A stretch of DNA of 59,172 bases, taken from Opitutia bacterium. GTDB taxonomy: Bacteria > Verrucomicrobiota > Verrucomicrobiae > Opitutales > UBA953. This document shows positions 16,742 through 28,318 of the stretch, piece by piece. Made by a program: the position numbers and the translations under genes. The DNA lies in NCBI GenBank assembly GCA_947488485.1, contig CANKZO010000002.1, positions 1-59,172 on the forward strand, read 5' to 3'. Numbering within the stretch: position 1 is the stretch's first letter; each line of letters opens with the position of its first letter. The notes below the pieces were generated by a model, which saw only the letters and a program-made list of their open reading frames with translations, was not told the origin of the DNA and searched no databases.

Positions 16742-17479
16742 TTATTTGGCGGCCTTGCCCTTGCCCTTGCCTTTGCCCTTGGCGGCCGGCGCGGCCGGCT
16801 TCGGGGCGGCGGCCATGGCTTCGGCGATCTGCACGCTGGCTTCCTTCCAGGAGGCCTTGGGCTCGGCCTTGGCGCTCCAGATCACGAGATTACGGAAAGT
16901 GGCCGACTGTCCCCCGCAGGTGAAGCCCGGGTTGGCTTTCTCGGCCTTGAAGAGTTCGTCGCGTCCGAAGCCGCTGATCTTGCCGTCAATCGTCGCGACC
17001 ATCGTGTCGCCGACCATCTCCAGTACGACGCGGTGCCAGCTGCCGGCTTCGAAGGCGTGCGCCTGATTCAGGAAGATGACGGACTTGTCGGGACCGTCGT
17101 GGTCATGGTCGTCCTTCTGGATGCGCAGCGAGGTCGGCGTGATGAGCACGCGGGCGACGTGTTCCTTGGCGTCATTGATGCTCAACGAGACGGACTTGGC
17201 GCCATCGAGGCGGAATTCGAAGGCAGCGACGAAGTCCTGGAGCTTCGTGTTCACGCGGCCGGCGGCGCCATGCTTGTCTTCGGGCAGTTCTTCGACGCGG
17301 ATGCCGTCGGCGTTCCGCTCCCACTTGCCCTTGGCAATCTTCCACTGGGCGGCGGCCGCTTCCTTGGTCAGGGCGTCGGCGACGAGTTCCTTGTCCGGCT
17401 GCGCGAGCAGGGTGGACGGGGCTTCGGCGGCGGCGAGCGGTGAGACGAGGGCGAGGAGAGCGAGGAGGCGGAGCGACAT
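16742..17479 (-). CDS. Secreted DUF1080 (3-keto-disaccharide hydrolase-like) protein
   Basis: 245 residues with a signal peptide (MSLRLLALLALVSPLAAAEA). The body has a LamG/DUF1080-like beta-sandwich pattern: DFVAAFEFRLDGAKSVSLSI, NQAHAFEAGSWHRVVLEMVG, DTMVATIDGKISGFG and ATFRNLVIWSAK. The C-terminus is a low-complexity KGKGKGKGK tail made from a 6-bp tandem repeat in the DNA (about 16745-16785). DUF1080 proteins are very common in Verrucomicrobiota and Planctomycetota and act on sugars or bind glycans. The gene sits beside another large exported protein gene. The exact substrate is unknown. Confidence 0.65.
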   Translation of the reverse strand: MSLRLLALLALVSPLAAAEAPSTLLAQPDKELVADALTKEAAAAQWKIAKGKWERNADGIRVEELPEDKHGAAGRVNTKLQDFVAAFEFRLDGAKSVSLSINDAKEHVARVLITPTSLRIQKDDHDHDGPDKSVIFLNQAHAFEAGSWHRVVLEMVGDTMVATIDGKISGFGRDELFKAEKANPGFTCGGQSATFRNLVIWSAKAEPKASWKEASVQIAEAMAAAPKPAAPAAKGKGKGKGKAAK

Positions 17480-17529
17480 AAGAGGAGGGAGTGTATGGAT
17501 GTAACCGCGGAAACGGACGAGGGTTGCGA

Positions 17530-20007
17530 TTATTCGTAGGTCAGCTGCGCGGATAGGACGCTGTCCTCGTCGGCCACGAAGCGGACCCAGTAGGCGTTCA
17601 GCCAGGATTCGAAGGCGTGGGTGATTTCTGCGCCGGCCGCGACCTCGAAGGTGCGATAGGCGGAGGTACGGCCGTCGCCGGCGACGTCGAGGAGCACGGA
17701 TACACGGACGGCCTTCGCGCCGTGGTTGGTCAGCTTGAGGGTCTTCTGGTCGTAGCCGGTCATGAGGTACGGATCCGAGGGAGCGCCTTTCTGGACCGCG
17801 CTATTCTTCCACGGGCCACCGAAGCCGCGCGGCTTGCCGAGCTTCCAGAGGTCGTCGGCGGCGCCGACCCACACGGCGGCCTGGCCGTCGTCGGAACGGA
17901 TGACATGGCGGTCGCCCTTCGCGGCTTCGGGCGAGACGCCGCTGAGCACGAGCAGGCCGCGATAGGAGCAGTAGTCATGTACGGCGGCGTCGCTCGTGGC
18001 GATCGGACGCATGCGGATGGCGCCCTTGGCGTTGAGCGCGGGCAGTTCGTAGAAGGTGCCGTGGGCCTGGAGCATGTCGCGCTCAGTGCAGACTTCGCGG
18101 GCCTTGCGCAATGCCGAGCGGCCGAGCAGGCCGTCGTGCGCCGCGGAGGGCGAACGCGGCAGACGCCAGCGCACGCCGCTTTCCTCGAAGATGACGGACG
18201 CCGCGTCGGCGGTGACGATGCCCTGCGGGATGGGCGTGTTCTTCTGCACGAAGGCGGCGACCTGCGGGTCCGCCATCTTGGTGAGCTTGAGGTCGGCGGA
18301 GAGTTCGTAGGCCGCGCCGACGGTGGTCTGGTCGGGCGTCACGGTCGCGGCCAGCACGGAGAGGGTGCGGAGGTTCGCGCCGCGCGTGAGCAGGAAGGCG
18401 CCCAGCGATGTCGCGTCGCCGGCCTTGCTGAGTCCGTTGAAGAGCACGTTGCGTTCGGTCGCACGTTTGTCTTCGGTGGCGTATTGGAACGTGACGCTCG
18501 CCTTGGCGACGTCGCGGTCGGCCTTCGCGCGAATCCAGGCACCGGGCAGGTCCGCCGGGATTTCGACCCAAGCCGAGGCTTCGCCGGCTTTCAGCGCGAC
18601 GTCGCGCCAGGCTTTCCACTGACCGTCGCCCTGGGCGTCGATCTCCAGCGTGTAGTTCGTCGCGGCTTCGCCGTCATGAGCAAGGAAGACCGCGCGCTTG
18701 GCGAAGCCCGTGAGCAGGAACGGATCGGAGGCGACGCCGGCCTTGACCGGTTCGTCGACCCAGACGCTGCCGCGACCGATGGCTGGGCCGAGCTTATCGG
18801 GCGCGTCGAGCGCCGTGAACCAGAGATTGGACTGCGACTGGCCCGGGCCGGCGAGCGCGCCTTTCGCAGGACGCTTGTTGAGGAATTCGGATTTCGCGGT
18901 GTCGTCGCAACCGAAGACGAGGCGGTCCTGCCAGCGCGTGAAGTCGCCGATGACTTTCAGATAGGCGGAGCGCGGCGCGAGGCCGGCGGATTGCTTCGAC
19001 GAAAAGCCCGCGGGGAATTTCCAGAAGAGGCCGTGCATGGTCATCAGACGCGAGCCGTCTTCGCCGATGTCGCGGATACGCGGCCACTCGGTGTTCCAGC
19101 CGTGGGCGCCGTCGTAAGAGTGGCTGCCTTTGGGCAGGCGGTAGCTCGTCCACTTGCCGTCTTCCATCACCATCAGGATGACGGAGCGAAAATCCCAGCC
19201 GACGGTCCACAGCGGATCTTTCGCCGGATCGGCGTTGCCGGTCAGGCCGCCGGGCCCGGTGACTTCGGTGAACTGGTTGCGGCGGACGAGCGTCCAGTTG
19301 CCTTCGCCGTTGAACGAGCCGAGGCCTCCGCTGACGATGGTCGGATCGACGAGCGCCTTCGGGCTTAGCTCACCGTTGTTCGCGAGAATCACCTGGCCTT
19401 GGCCGGAGTAGAGGCCCTTGCCGTGATAGCCTGCGAGGGTCGAAGTGATCGTGGCCGGGCTGACCTCCGCGGTCTGGCCGGGCTTGGGCTTATTCTTGAT
19501 CTCCTTGATGAGGCCTTTCACCGCGAGCGTGCGGACGTCGACCTCATACAGGCCGTCCTCCATCGTGGCGAAGTAGACCTTGTTCGCGGGGTCCGTCAGG
19601 TGACGAGCGTTGCCGGTGAGGCGGCCGGGCATGAGTTTCGGCGGGATGACGCGCACTTCACGCTCGGCGCCGATGAAGTAAGGCCCGATGACGAGCTGGT
19701 TCGACTCCTTATGGATCATGCGGTTGGCGGGCGTGCCGCCGACGCTTTCCAGCCGCACGATCTGTCGCAGGTCCGGCGTGATCTCGTAGAGCTTGTCGCT
19801 CGAGCCGAACGGTAGGTGCGGTCCGTAGGTGATGACCCAGAGACGGTCGGCCCACGGTACGACGGCGCCGGTGCCGCATTCGCCCTCGTTATTGAAATAG
19901 GCGAGCTCGGGATAGATGCCGGACCATTCCTGCGGCGCGGCCGAGGAGGAAGACGCCAGTGTGGCCAGGGCGAACGCGGCGAACGAGCGGAGCGAAGACG
20001 GGGTCAT
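17530..20007 (-). CDS. Large secreted protein of unknown function with internal duplication
   Basis: 825 residues with a signal peptide (SFAAFALATLASSSSAAP). The N-terminal half has propeller-like repeats (GAVVPWADRLWVITYG, KVYFATMEDGLYEVDV, RLMTMHGLFWKFPAG, RLVFGCDDTAKSEFLN), suggesting a surface beta-propeller. Two segments, about 420-520 and 735-825, resemble each other: both open with an AG/KG-SDP-(F/Y)L-TG motif (GVASDPFLLTGFAKRAVFL and GAPSDPYLMTGYDQKTLKL) and continue as beta strands containing DxxGDG. A tandem-duplicated beta-sandwich around a central linker is inferred. I do not recognise the family. Its neighbour DUF1080 suggests a glycan-related role at the cell surface. Confidence 0.6.
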   Translation of the reverse strand: MTPSSLRSFAAFALATLASSSSAAPQEWSGIYPELAYFNNEGECGTGAVVPWADRLWVITYGPHLPFGSSDKLYEITPDLRQIVRLESVGGTPANRMIHKESNQLVIGPYFIGAEREVRVIPPKLMPGRLTGNARHLTDPANKVYFATMEDGLYEVDVRTLAVKGLIKEIKNKPKPGQTAEVSPATITSTLAGYHGKGLYSGQGQVILANNGELSPKALVDPTIVSGGLGSFNGEGNWTLVRRNQFTEVTGPGGLTGNADPAKDPLWTVGWDFRSVILMVMEDGKWTSYRLPKGSHSYDGAHGWNTEWPRIRDIGEDGSRLMTMHGLFWKFPAGFSSKQSAGLAPRSAYLKVIGDFTRWQDRLVFGCDDTAKSEFLNKRPAKGALAGPGQSQSNLWFTALDAPDKLGPAIGRGSVWVDEPVKAGVASDPFLLTGFAKRAVFLAHDGEAATNYTLEIDAQGDGQWKAWRDVALKAGEASAWVEIPADLPGAWIRAKADRDVAKASVTFQYATEDKRATERNVLFNGLSKAGDATSLGAFLLTRGANLRTLSVLAATVTPDQTTVGAAYELSADLKLTKMADPQVAAFVQKNTPIPQGIVTADAASVIFEESGVRWRLPRSPSAAHDGLLGRSALRKAREVCTERDMLQAHGTFYELPALNAKGAIRMRPIATSDAAVHDYCSYRGLLVLSGVSPEAAKGDRHVIRSDDGQAAVWVGAADDLWKLGKPRGFGGPWKNSAVQKGAPSDPYLMTGYDQKTLKLTNHGAKAVRVSVLLDVAGDGRTSAYRTFEVAAGAEITHAFESWLNAYWVRFVADEDSVLSAQLTYE

Positions 20008-20043
20008 GGCGTAACTTTTCCCGCCTGCCTGAGGGTGGCAAGG

Positions 20044-21678
20044 TCAGGATATCACGCGCAGAAGAAAGGCTAGAAGCAGCCAGCATGCTAAGAGGAACGA
20101 CGGGACGCCCAGCAGCCTAACCAGGATCCTGGACTGCGCCTGCGCGAGGAAGGTCGCCGCCAGGAGCGCGCCACCGGCCGGCCCCAGCCAACGATGCGGC
20201 AGGGTTAGCTCCAGATTCAGACCTGGCAACTCCGCGCAAGCCTGCGCGATCCAGGTCATCCCGTGCAGCCACGCTCCGGCGATTCCGTTGATCCACATCG
20301 CCGGCCAGGCGAGCCCATCGCTCACGCCGCAGGCCACGGACGCCATGCCGAGCATCAGCGGAATCTCCGAGAGCGGCACGAGCACGAGGTTCACGAGAAT
20401 GCCGCCCCAGCTGGCCTTGCCGAAGAGCCCGAGCGTCAACGGCGCGCCCGCGAGCGTGGCGGCGAGCGAGACGCAGAGACCGCCGAGCAGGAATTTTCTC
20501 ACGCGCCAGCGGAGTCGCTGCGTCGCGGTCTGCGCGGCGGCCGGCGTAAGCCGTTCCTCCTCGGTCGGCCGGGCGCACAGTTCCGCGGCCGGGCCGCCCG
20601 CCGCGATGATGCCGAGCACCGCCGCATAGCTGAGCTGGAAGCCAGCGTCGGCGCACGCTTCCGGCGAGAGGATCAGCGTGACCGCACAGGCGAGGGCCAG
20701 CGACTGGAGGGCCGGCGTGTCGCGTTCGCCGACCCGCCCGCCCCAGAGGAAGGCGGCCATGATCCAGGCGCGCACCGAGGAAGGCGACGCGCCCGTCACC
20801 TGCACGTAGAGCCAGAGCAGCGCGAGGATGGCGACACCGGCCGGGATTTCCGGCAGGCGCGCGCGGCGCGTCAGCCAGAGCAAAGCGGCCGCCATGCCGG
20901 CGATGTGCAGGCCGCTGATCGCGAAGAGGTGCAGCGTGCCGGTCGTCGCGAAGGCTTCCTTGGCTTCCGCGGGCAGGAGCGCCGTACGCCCCAGCATCGT
21001 CGCGGCGAGCAAAGCGCCGCCATCGGGATCATGCCAAGGCATCTGGCGCAACCAGGCGTCGAGCCGACGCTGCTGCGCTTGTCGCCAGCGCGCGAAGCGC
21101 GAAGCCGGCGCGAGTTCGCCGAGCACCCGTCCGCCGCGCAACTTCAACGTCGCTCCCTGCGAGCGTAGCCAGGCGTCATAGCCGTCGACGTCCTGCTTGA
21201 TCGCGACGAGTCCGCCGGCGAGCATGAGCTCGGCGCCTTCGGCCGGACAGTCGCCGCGCGCGGAGAGGGCGACGCGTCGCCGGAAGAACGGCCCGTCGCG
21301 TTCGGTGATCCAGCCGAGGCCGGTCCAGCCTTCACCATCGGCCCGTGGGGAGGCGCGCTCGATCATGACCGCCACTTCGACGAAAGGCCGGCGCACGACG
21401 GGCGTGTCTTGCGGCGGTGTGCGGAGGTGATGCCAGGCTGCGCCGAGGCAGGCCCCCGCGATCACGAGCATGACGGAAGCGAGCAGCGCGCGGGAGCGGG
21501 ACGCCCAGGCGATGGCGCCAGCGACAGTTCCCGCGAGCAGCCAGTGGCCGGGGTCGACGCCGATCCAAGCGTCGAGCGAGCAGCCGAGGAGGAGGGGCAG
21601 GGCGAGCCAGAGCGCCGGACAGTGTCCGAAGCGGTCGGGGGTCAGGGAGTCTTGCTCCAGGGAGTCGGGCCTTGCCAT
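20044..21678 (-). CDS. comEC: ComEC/Rec2-type competence membrane protein lacking the metallo-beta-lactamase domain
   Basis: 544 residues from the ATG at 21676-21678. Several membrane helices lie at the N-terminus (ALWLALPLLLGCSLDAWIGV and following), then a small soluble OB-like part (DUF4131 region). The Competence domain carries the family motif TTGTLHLFAISGLHIAGMAA, then VTGASPSSVRAWIMAA and SPEACADAGFQLSYAAVLGI. The protein stops after the membrane domain, so the C-terminal metallo-beta-lactamase part found in many ComEC proteins is absent. It forms the channel for single-stranded DNA uptake. The start overlaps folK by 37 nt; a farther upstream start is in frame but adds a non-hydrophobic Pro/Arg-rich stretch that reads as an antisense shadow. 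Confidence 0.82.
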   Translation of the reverse strand: MARPDSLEQDSLTPDRFGHCPALWLALPLLLGCSLDAWIGVDPGHWLLAGTVAGAIAWASRSRALLASVMLVIAGACLGAAWHHLRTPPQDTPVVRRPFVEVAVMIERASPRADGEGWTGLGWITERDGPFFRRRVALSARGDCPAEGAELMLAGGLVAIKQDVDGYDAWLRSQGATLKLRGGRVLGELAPASRFARWRQAQQRRLDAWLRQMPWHDPDGGALLAATMLGRTALLPAEAKEAFATTGTLHLFAISGLHIAGMAAALLWLTRRARLPEIPAGVAILALLWLYVQVTGASPSSVRAWIMAAFLWGGRVGERDTPALQSLALACAVTLILSPEACADAGFQLSYAAVLGIIAAGGPAAELCARPTEEERLTPAAAQTATQRLRWRVRKFLLGGLCVSLAATLAGAPLTLGLFGKASWGGILVNLVLVPLSEIPLMLGMASVACGVSDGLAWPAMWINGIAGAWLHGMTWIAQACAELPGLNLELTLPHRWLGPAGGALLAATFLAQAQSRILVRLLGVPSFLLACWLLLAFLLRVIS

Positions 21679-22178
21679 GGACGGAGGCCATGGTCGCCGA
21701 CGGGCAGGGATCGGACCTCCGCGGCGAGCGAACCCCAGGCGGGGTGCTTGGCGAGGGCCGGGTCCTGAAGCAGATTCCTTAGGGGTAAGATGACGAACCC
21801 ACGGGAAGACCACCTAGGGTGGGGGAGGGTCACCGTCGGACTGTCCCACTTCCCCTCTTCATAGAAGAGCAGATCGATGTCCAAGGTCCGGGGGCCATTG
21901 CGGTTCGTCGTCCGTTCCCGACCCAATTGCCGCTCAATTTCGAGGGTCGCGGCCAGTAATTCGTCGGGATTTTTATCGCAAGCAATTGCCAGACAAAGGT
22001 TTAAGAAATTAGGCTGATCGGCATACCCGACCGGATCGGAGTCGACCGCCTCGGAAATGGCTAAAATCTGTACTCCCGGGAGTTCCCCCAGGCGGGCGAT
22101 GGCTCGGGCGAGAAGGTCGGCCCGCTCCCCGAGGTTGCTGCCGAGGCCCAGGATATAGTGGAGGCGGGCTCTGCTCAC
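21642..22178 (-). CDS. folK: 2-amino-4-hydroxy-6-hydroxymethyldihydropteridine pyrophosphokinase
   Basis: 178 residues. LGLGSNLGERADLL (pterin/ATP start), PNFLNLCLAI, LLAATLEIERQLGRERTTN and the family signature NGPRTLDIDLLFYEEG, then LPHPRWSSRGFVILPLRNL. It pyrophosphorylates hydroxymethyldihydropterin in folate synthesis. The start overlaps the folB stop by 4 nt (ATGA), so the two consecutive folate enzymes are coupled. The C-terminal 30 residues beyond the family core overlap the comEC start. Confidence 0.93.
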   Translation of the reverse strand: MSRARLHYILGLGSNLGERADLLARAIARLGELPGVQILAISEAVDSDPVGYADQPNFLNLCLAIACDKNPDELLAATLEIERQLGRERTTNRNGPRTLDIDLLFYEEGKWDSPTVTLPHPRWSSRGFVILPLRNLLQDPALAKHPAWGSLAAEVRSLPVGDHGLRPWQGPTPWSKTP

Positions 22179-22537
22179 GCCCGCTCGCGCCGGATCTTGA
22201 CCGAAATCGCGTCAAACTCCGCCGCCACGGGGGCGAAGGGCTTGTTCACCTCGACGGTGACCGCCTTGACCACGGTGAAAGTCCCCAGAATTCGCGCGGC
22301 GATCTGCTGGGCCAAGGTCTCGATGAGGTAGACCGGCTGGCCGGTCAGTTGCGCTTCGACCGTCCGGATGACGTCGGCGTAATTGACGGTCAGCTTCAGG
22401 TCGTCGGCCGCAGCGGCCGGACGGGTGTCGATCTCGAGGTCTACGGAGACGGTGAACCGCTGGCCGAGGCGTTTCTCCTCGGGCAGGGCGCCATGGTGTC
22501 CGAAGGACTTGATGCCGGCGATCCTGATGATGTCCAC
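22175..22537 (-). CDS. folB: Dihydroneopterin aldolase
   Basis: 120 residues from the GTG at 22535-22537, giving VDIIRIAGIKSFGHHGALPEE, the family's normal N-terminus. The only in-frame ATG lies 20 codons upstream and adds an unsupported basic stretch. Further motifs are RFTVSVDLEIDTRPAAAADD, LTVNYADVI, and LIETLAQQIAARIL with the catalytic-site Glu. It cleaves dihydroneopterin to hydroxymethyldihydropterin, the substrate of FolK encoded next. It is divergent from carB across about 120 bp. Confidence 0.88.
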   Translation of the reverse strand: MDIIRIAGIKSFGHHGALPEEKRLGQRFTVSVDLEIDTRPAAAADDLKLTVNYADVIRTVEAQLTGQPVYLIETLAQQIAARILGTFTVVKAVTVEVNKPFAPVAAEFDAISVKIRRERA

Positions 22538-22656
22538 GCCCCGATGAATGACCGCCCGGGACGACCCTGCAAGCGCCTTCCCGCGGGGCGCCCGCAATTG
22601 TTAGAAGTCCCCACTTGACCAACCTTCCGACGGTCGCTGACAGTCCGCGGAACACT

Positions 22657-25899
<3,243 letters not shown>

Positions 25900-25921
25900 A
25901 TCGGCTAGGTAATCCTTTCCC

Positions 25922-26665
25922 ATGAAATACCCCGTCCTCGCCGCGTTGGCTGTCGCCGTCGCCTCCCTCCATGCCGCCGACGCGCCGAAGCCCGCCGCCG
26001 AAGCCCCCACTCCTCCCCCCGCACCCAAAGTGAAAACCCTCACCCCTGAACAGGTCAAACAGGCCTGGACCATGCTCGGCTTCTCCATCGCCAGCCAGTC
26101 CCCCATGCCGCAAGTGAACTCGCAGCTCGAGCTCACCGACGAGGAGATCGAACTCTTCCTCGTCGGCGTGCGTCAGGCGATGCGCGGCGACAAGCCGAAG
26201 TTCAACCCGGCCGAACTCGGCGAAGGCGCCGACGCCATGTTCCAGGAACGCGTCAACGCCAAGGCCGGCAAGTGGGGCAAGCAGAACGACGAATTCCTCG
26301 CCAAGATCGACGCCGACAAGTCGGTGACGAAGACCGCCTCGGGCCTCCGCTACAAGATCCTCGCCGCGGGTTCCGATGTGAAGCCGACCAAGGAATCCAC
26401 CGTGAAGTGCCGCTACGAAGGCAAGCTGGTCGACGGCAAGGTCTTCGACTCGACCAAGAGCCGTAACAACGAGCCGACCGAATTCCCGCTCAGCGGCGTC
26501 ATCCCGGCCTGGACCGAAGGTGTCCAGCTCATCGGCGTCGGCGGCAAGATCGTCCTTTATTGCCCCTCCGCTATCGCCTACGGCGAGCAGGGTCAGGGCC
26601 CGATCCCCGGCAAGTCCGTCCTCGAGTTCGAGGTCGAGCTCGTCGAGATTTCCAAGGGTAAGTAA
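25922..26665 (+). CDS. Exported FKBP-type peptidyl-prolyl isomerase (FkpA/Mip-like)
   Basis: 247 residues with a signal peptide (MKYPVLAALAVAVASLHAAD) and a Pro-rich spacer, then a helical dimerisation-type region (about 35-135: EQVKQAWTMLGFSIASQ and following). A C-terminal FKBP domain follows (about 140-245: TASGLRYKILAAG, VKCRYEGKLVDGKVFDST, SGVIPAWTEGVQLIGVGGK, YGEQGQGPIPGKSVLEFEVEL). Catalytic aromatic residues of FKBP appear in place. It assists periplasmic protein folding. It is 22 nt after carB and is followed by a strong terminator. Confidence 0.9.
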   Translation: MKYPVLAALAVAVASLHAADAPKPAAEAPTPPPAPKVKTLTPEQVKQAWTMLGFSIASQSPMPQVNSQLELTDEEIELFLVGVRQAMRGDKPKFNPAELGEGADAMFQERVNAKAGKWGKQNDEFLAKIDADKSVTKTASGLRYKILAAGSDVKPTKESTVKCRYEGKLVDGKVFDSTKSRNNEPTEFPLSGVIPAWTEGVQLIGVGGKIVLYCPSAIAYGEQGQGPIPGKSVLEFEVELVEISKGK

Positions 26666-26689
26666 GCCCTGGTCTCCGGACCTGCCACC

Positions 26690-26721
26690 GCGGCGCGCCG
26701 AAAGGCGCGCCGCTTTGCTTT
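26690..26721 (+). terminator. Rho-independent terminator after the FKBP gene
   Basis: A perfect 10-bp GC stem (GCGGCGCGCC with GGCGCGCCGC) with a GAAA tetraloop, followed by TTTGCTTT. It lies 24 nt after the isomerase stop and separates this unit from the efflux operon. Confidence 0.9.
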
Positions 26722-26767
26722 ACGGAGGGAACAAACTCTGCCTAGATGGGTACTTACCCCTAACTTG

Positions 26768-28318
26768 ATGCGGCTCGCGCTCTCCATGGCCTTCCTGTCT
26801 TCGGCGACTTTGCTCGCCGCTGGACCGGCCGTGTCCGCTTCCGCGCCTAGCCTGACTTTGCAGCAGGCGGTCGACCGCACCCTCGAGCATAACCTCGGCC
26901 TGGCCGTCACCCGCCTCGATGCCTGGCGTGCCCTCGACGCCGTCGACGTCTCGCTCTCCGTCTTCGATCCGACCTTGGCCTGGACCAACCGTCTCAACGG
27001 CAGCCGGACGCCGACCGATATCCTGAACGACGATCCCGCGTTCCGGGCCCATAGCTCCGACCTCAGCCTCAGCCAACGTTACACTTGGGGCGGCACGCTC
27101 TCGCTCGGGACCAGCCTGACTCGTACTTGGGCCGACTCGGGCACCGCCGGCCTGGCCTCGACGTTCAATCCCGCCACCAACATCGCCTACACGCAGCCGT
27201 TGCTCGCCGGCGGTTGGCAGGCGGTGAACCTCACCGCGCTCATCTCCGCGCGCCAGTCCGCGCTCCGCAGCCGCCTCTCCTTGCGCGCGACCGCGCTCGA
27301 CCTGATCCGCGACGCGGAAGTCGGCTACTGGACGCTTGCCTCCGCCCGCGCGCTCGTCGCCTTCCGCGAGACCAGCCTGAAGTCGGCCTCTTCCTTGCTC
27401 GAACAGATCCAGTCCCGTCGCTCCCTCGGCGATGCGACCATCCTCGACGAGCTCCAGGCCGAGGCGGACGTCGCCGCCCAGCGCGTCGGCGTGCTCAATG
27501 CCCGTCAGGCGCTCGACAACGCCGAGATGAGCCTCCGCCGTCTGCTCGGACAAGGCACGGCGGAAGACGTCGATCAGCCGCTCGCGGTGGATCCGCTGCC
27601 GACGACCGCCGTCCCCGCGGCCGCGGCGTTCTCTCCGTGGATCCGCGTGGTCGCCGACTTCGATTTCGCCACGGAGATCCAGCGCGCGAACATCGTCCAG
27701 GCTGACGCCCTCGTGGCGCAGGCCGAGCAGAACGACCAGCCGAGCCTGAATCTTTCCGTCGGCTCCGGTCGTTACGGCGAAGGCGGCATGGGCGCCGGTG
27801 TCTCGGGCGGCCTCGACAACTATCGTCGCCAGGCCGGCTGGACGAACTTCGCGGAGCTCCGGTTCTCCTTCCCGCTCGGCTTCCGCGAGGCCGAGGCGAA
27901 TCTCCGCGCGGCATCTCGTTCCCGTCGTCAGGCCGAACTGCGTCTCGCCGACGTCCGCCAGTCCCTGGTCTTCTCCGCCCGCGCCACGTGGCGCGAACTC
28001 GAGGCCGCCCGCGCGCGCGTCGAGGCCGCCACCTCGGCGCTCGAACTCCAGCGGCAGTCTTACGAAGGTGAACGCGCCCGCTTCGCCGCCGGCCAGTCGG
28101 ATCTCCCCCGCGTGCTCCAGGCGCAGGCCTCGCTCGACGCGGCCCAGCTCGCCTGGGTCCAGTCTCACCTCGACGCGCGCGCGGCCTCCGCGAAGGTCGC
28201 CCGTCTCGACGGCTCCATCCTGACGCGCCATGGTTTCACCATGGACGCCGTCGAGCAGAAGGTCGGCGCCGGCCTCGGCCCGGCGGATCCGCTGCCCCCT
28301 CTGACCACCACCCCATGA
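26768..28318 (+). CDS. TolC-like outer membrane efflux protein
   Basis: 516 residues with a signal peptide (MRLALSMAFLSSATLLAAGP). It has two outer-membrane efflux protein repeats: LTLQQAVDRTLEHNLGLAVT at the start, and long coiled-coil helices such as ALRSRLSLRATALDLIRDAEVGYWTL and LGDATILDELQAEADVAAQRVGV, matched by a second set near 340-480. It forms the outer-membrane channel of a tripartite exporter with the following HlyD- and MacB-like genes. The stop overlaps the next start by 4 nt. The ATG at 26768 is preferred to a TTG one codon upstream. Confidence 0.9.
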   Translation: MRLALSMAFLSSATLLAAGPAVSASAPSLTLQQAVDRTLEHNLGLAVTRLDAWRALDAVDVSLSVFDPTLAWTNRLNGSRTPTDILNDDPAFRAHSSDLSLSQRYTWGGTLSLGTSLTRTWADSGTAGLASTFNPATNIAYTQPLLAGGWQAVNLTALISARQSALRSRLSLRATALDLIRDAEVGYWTLASARALVAFRETSLKSASSLLEQIQSRRSLGDATILDELQAEADVAAQRVGVLNARQALDNAEMSLRRLLGQGTAEDVDQPLAVDPLPTTAVPAAAAFSPWIRVVADFDFATEIQRANIVQADALVAQAEQNDQPSLNLSVGSGRYGEGGMGAGVSGGLDNYRRQAGWTNFAELRFSFPLGFREAEANLRAASRSRRQAELRLADVRQSLVFSARATWRELEAARARVEAATSALELQRQSYEGERARFAAGQSDLPRVLQAQASLDAAQLAWVQSHLDARAASAKVARLDGSILTRHGFTMDAVEQKVGAGLGPADPLPPLTTTP

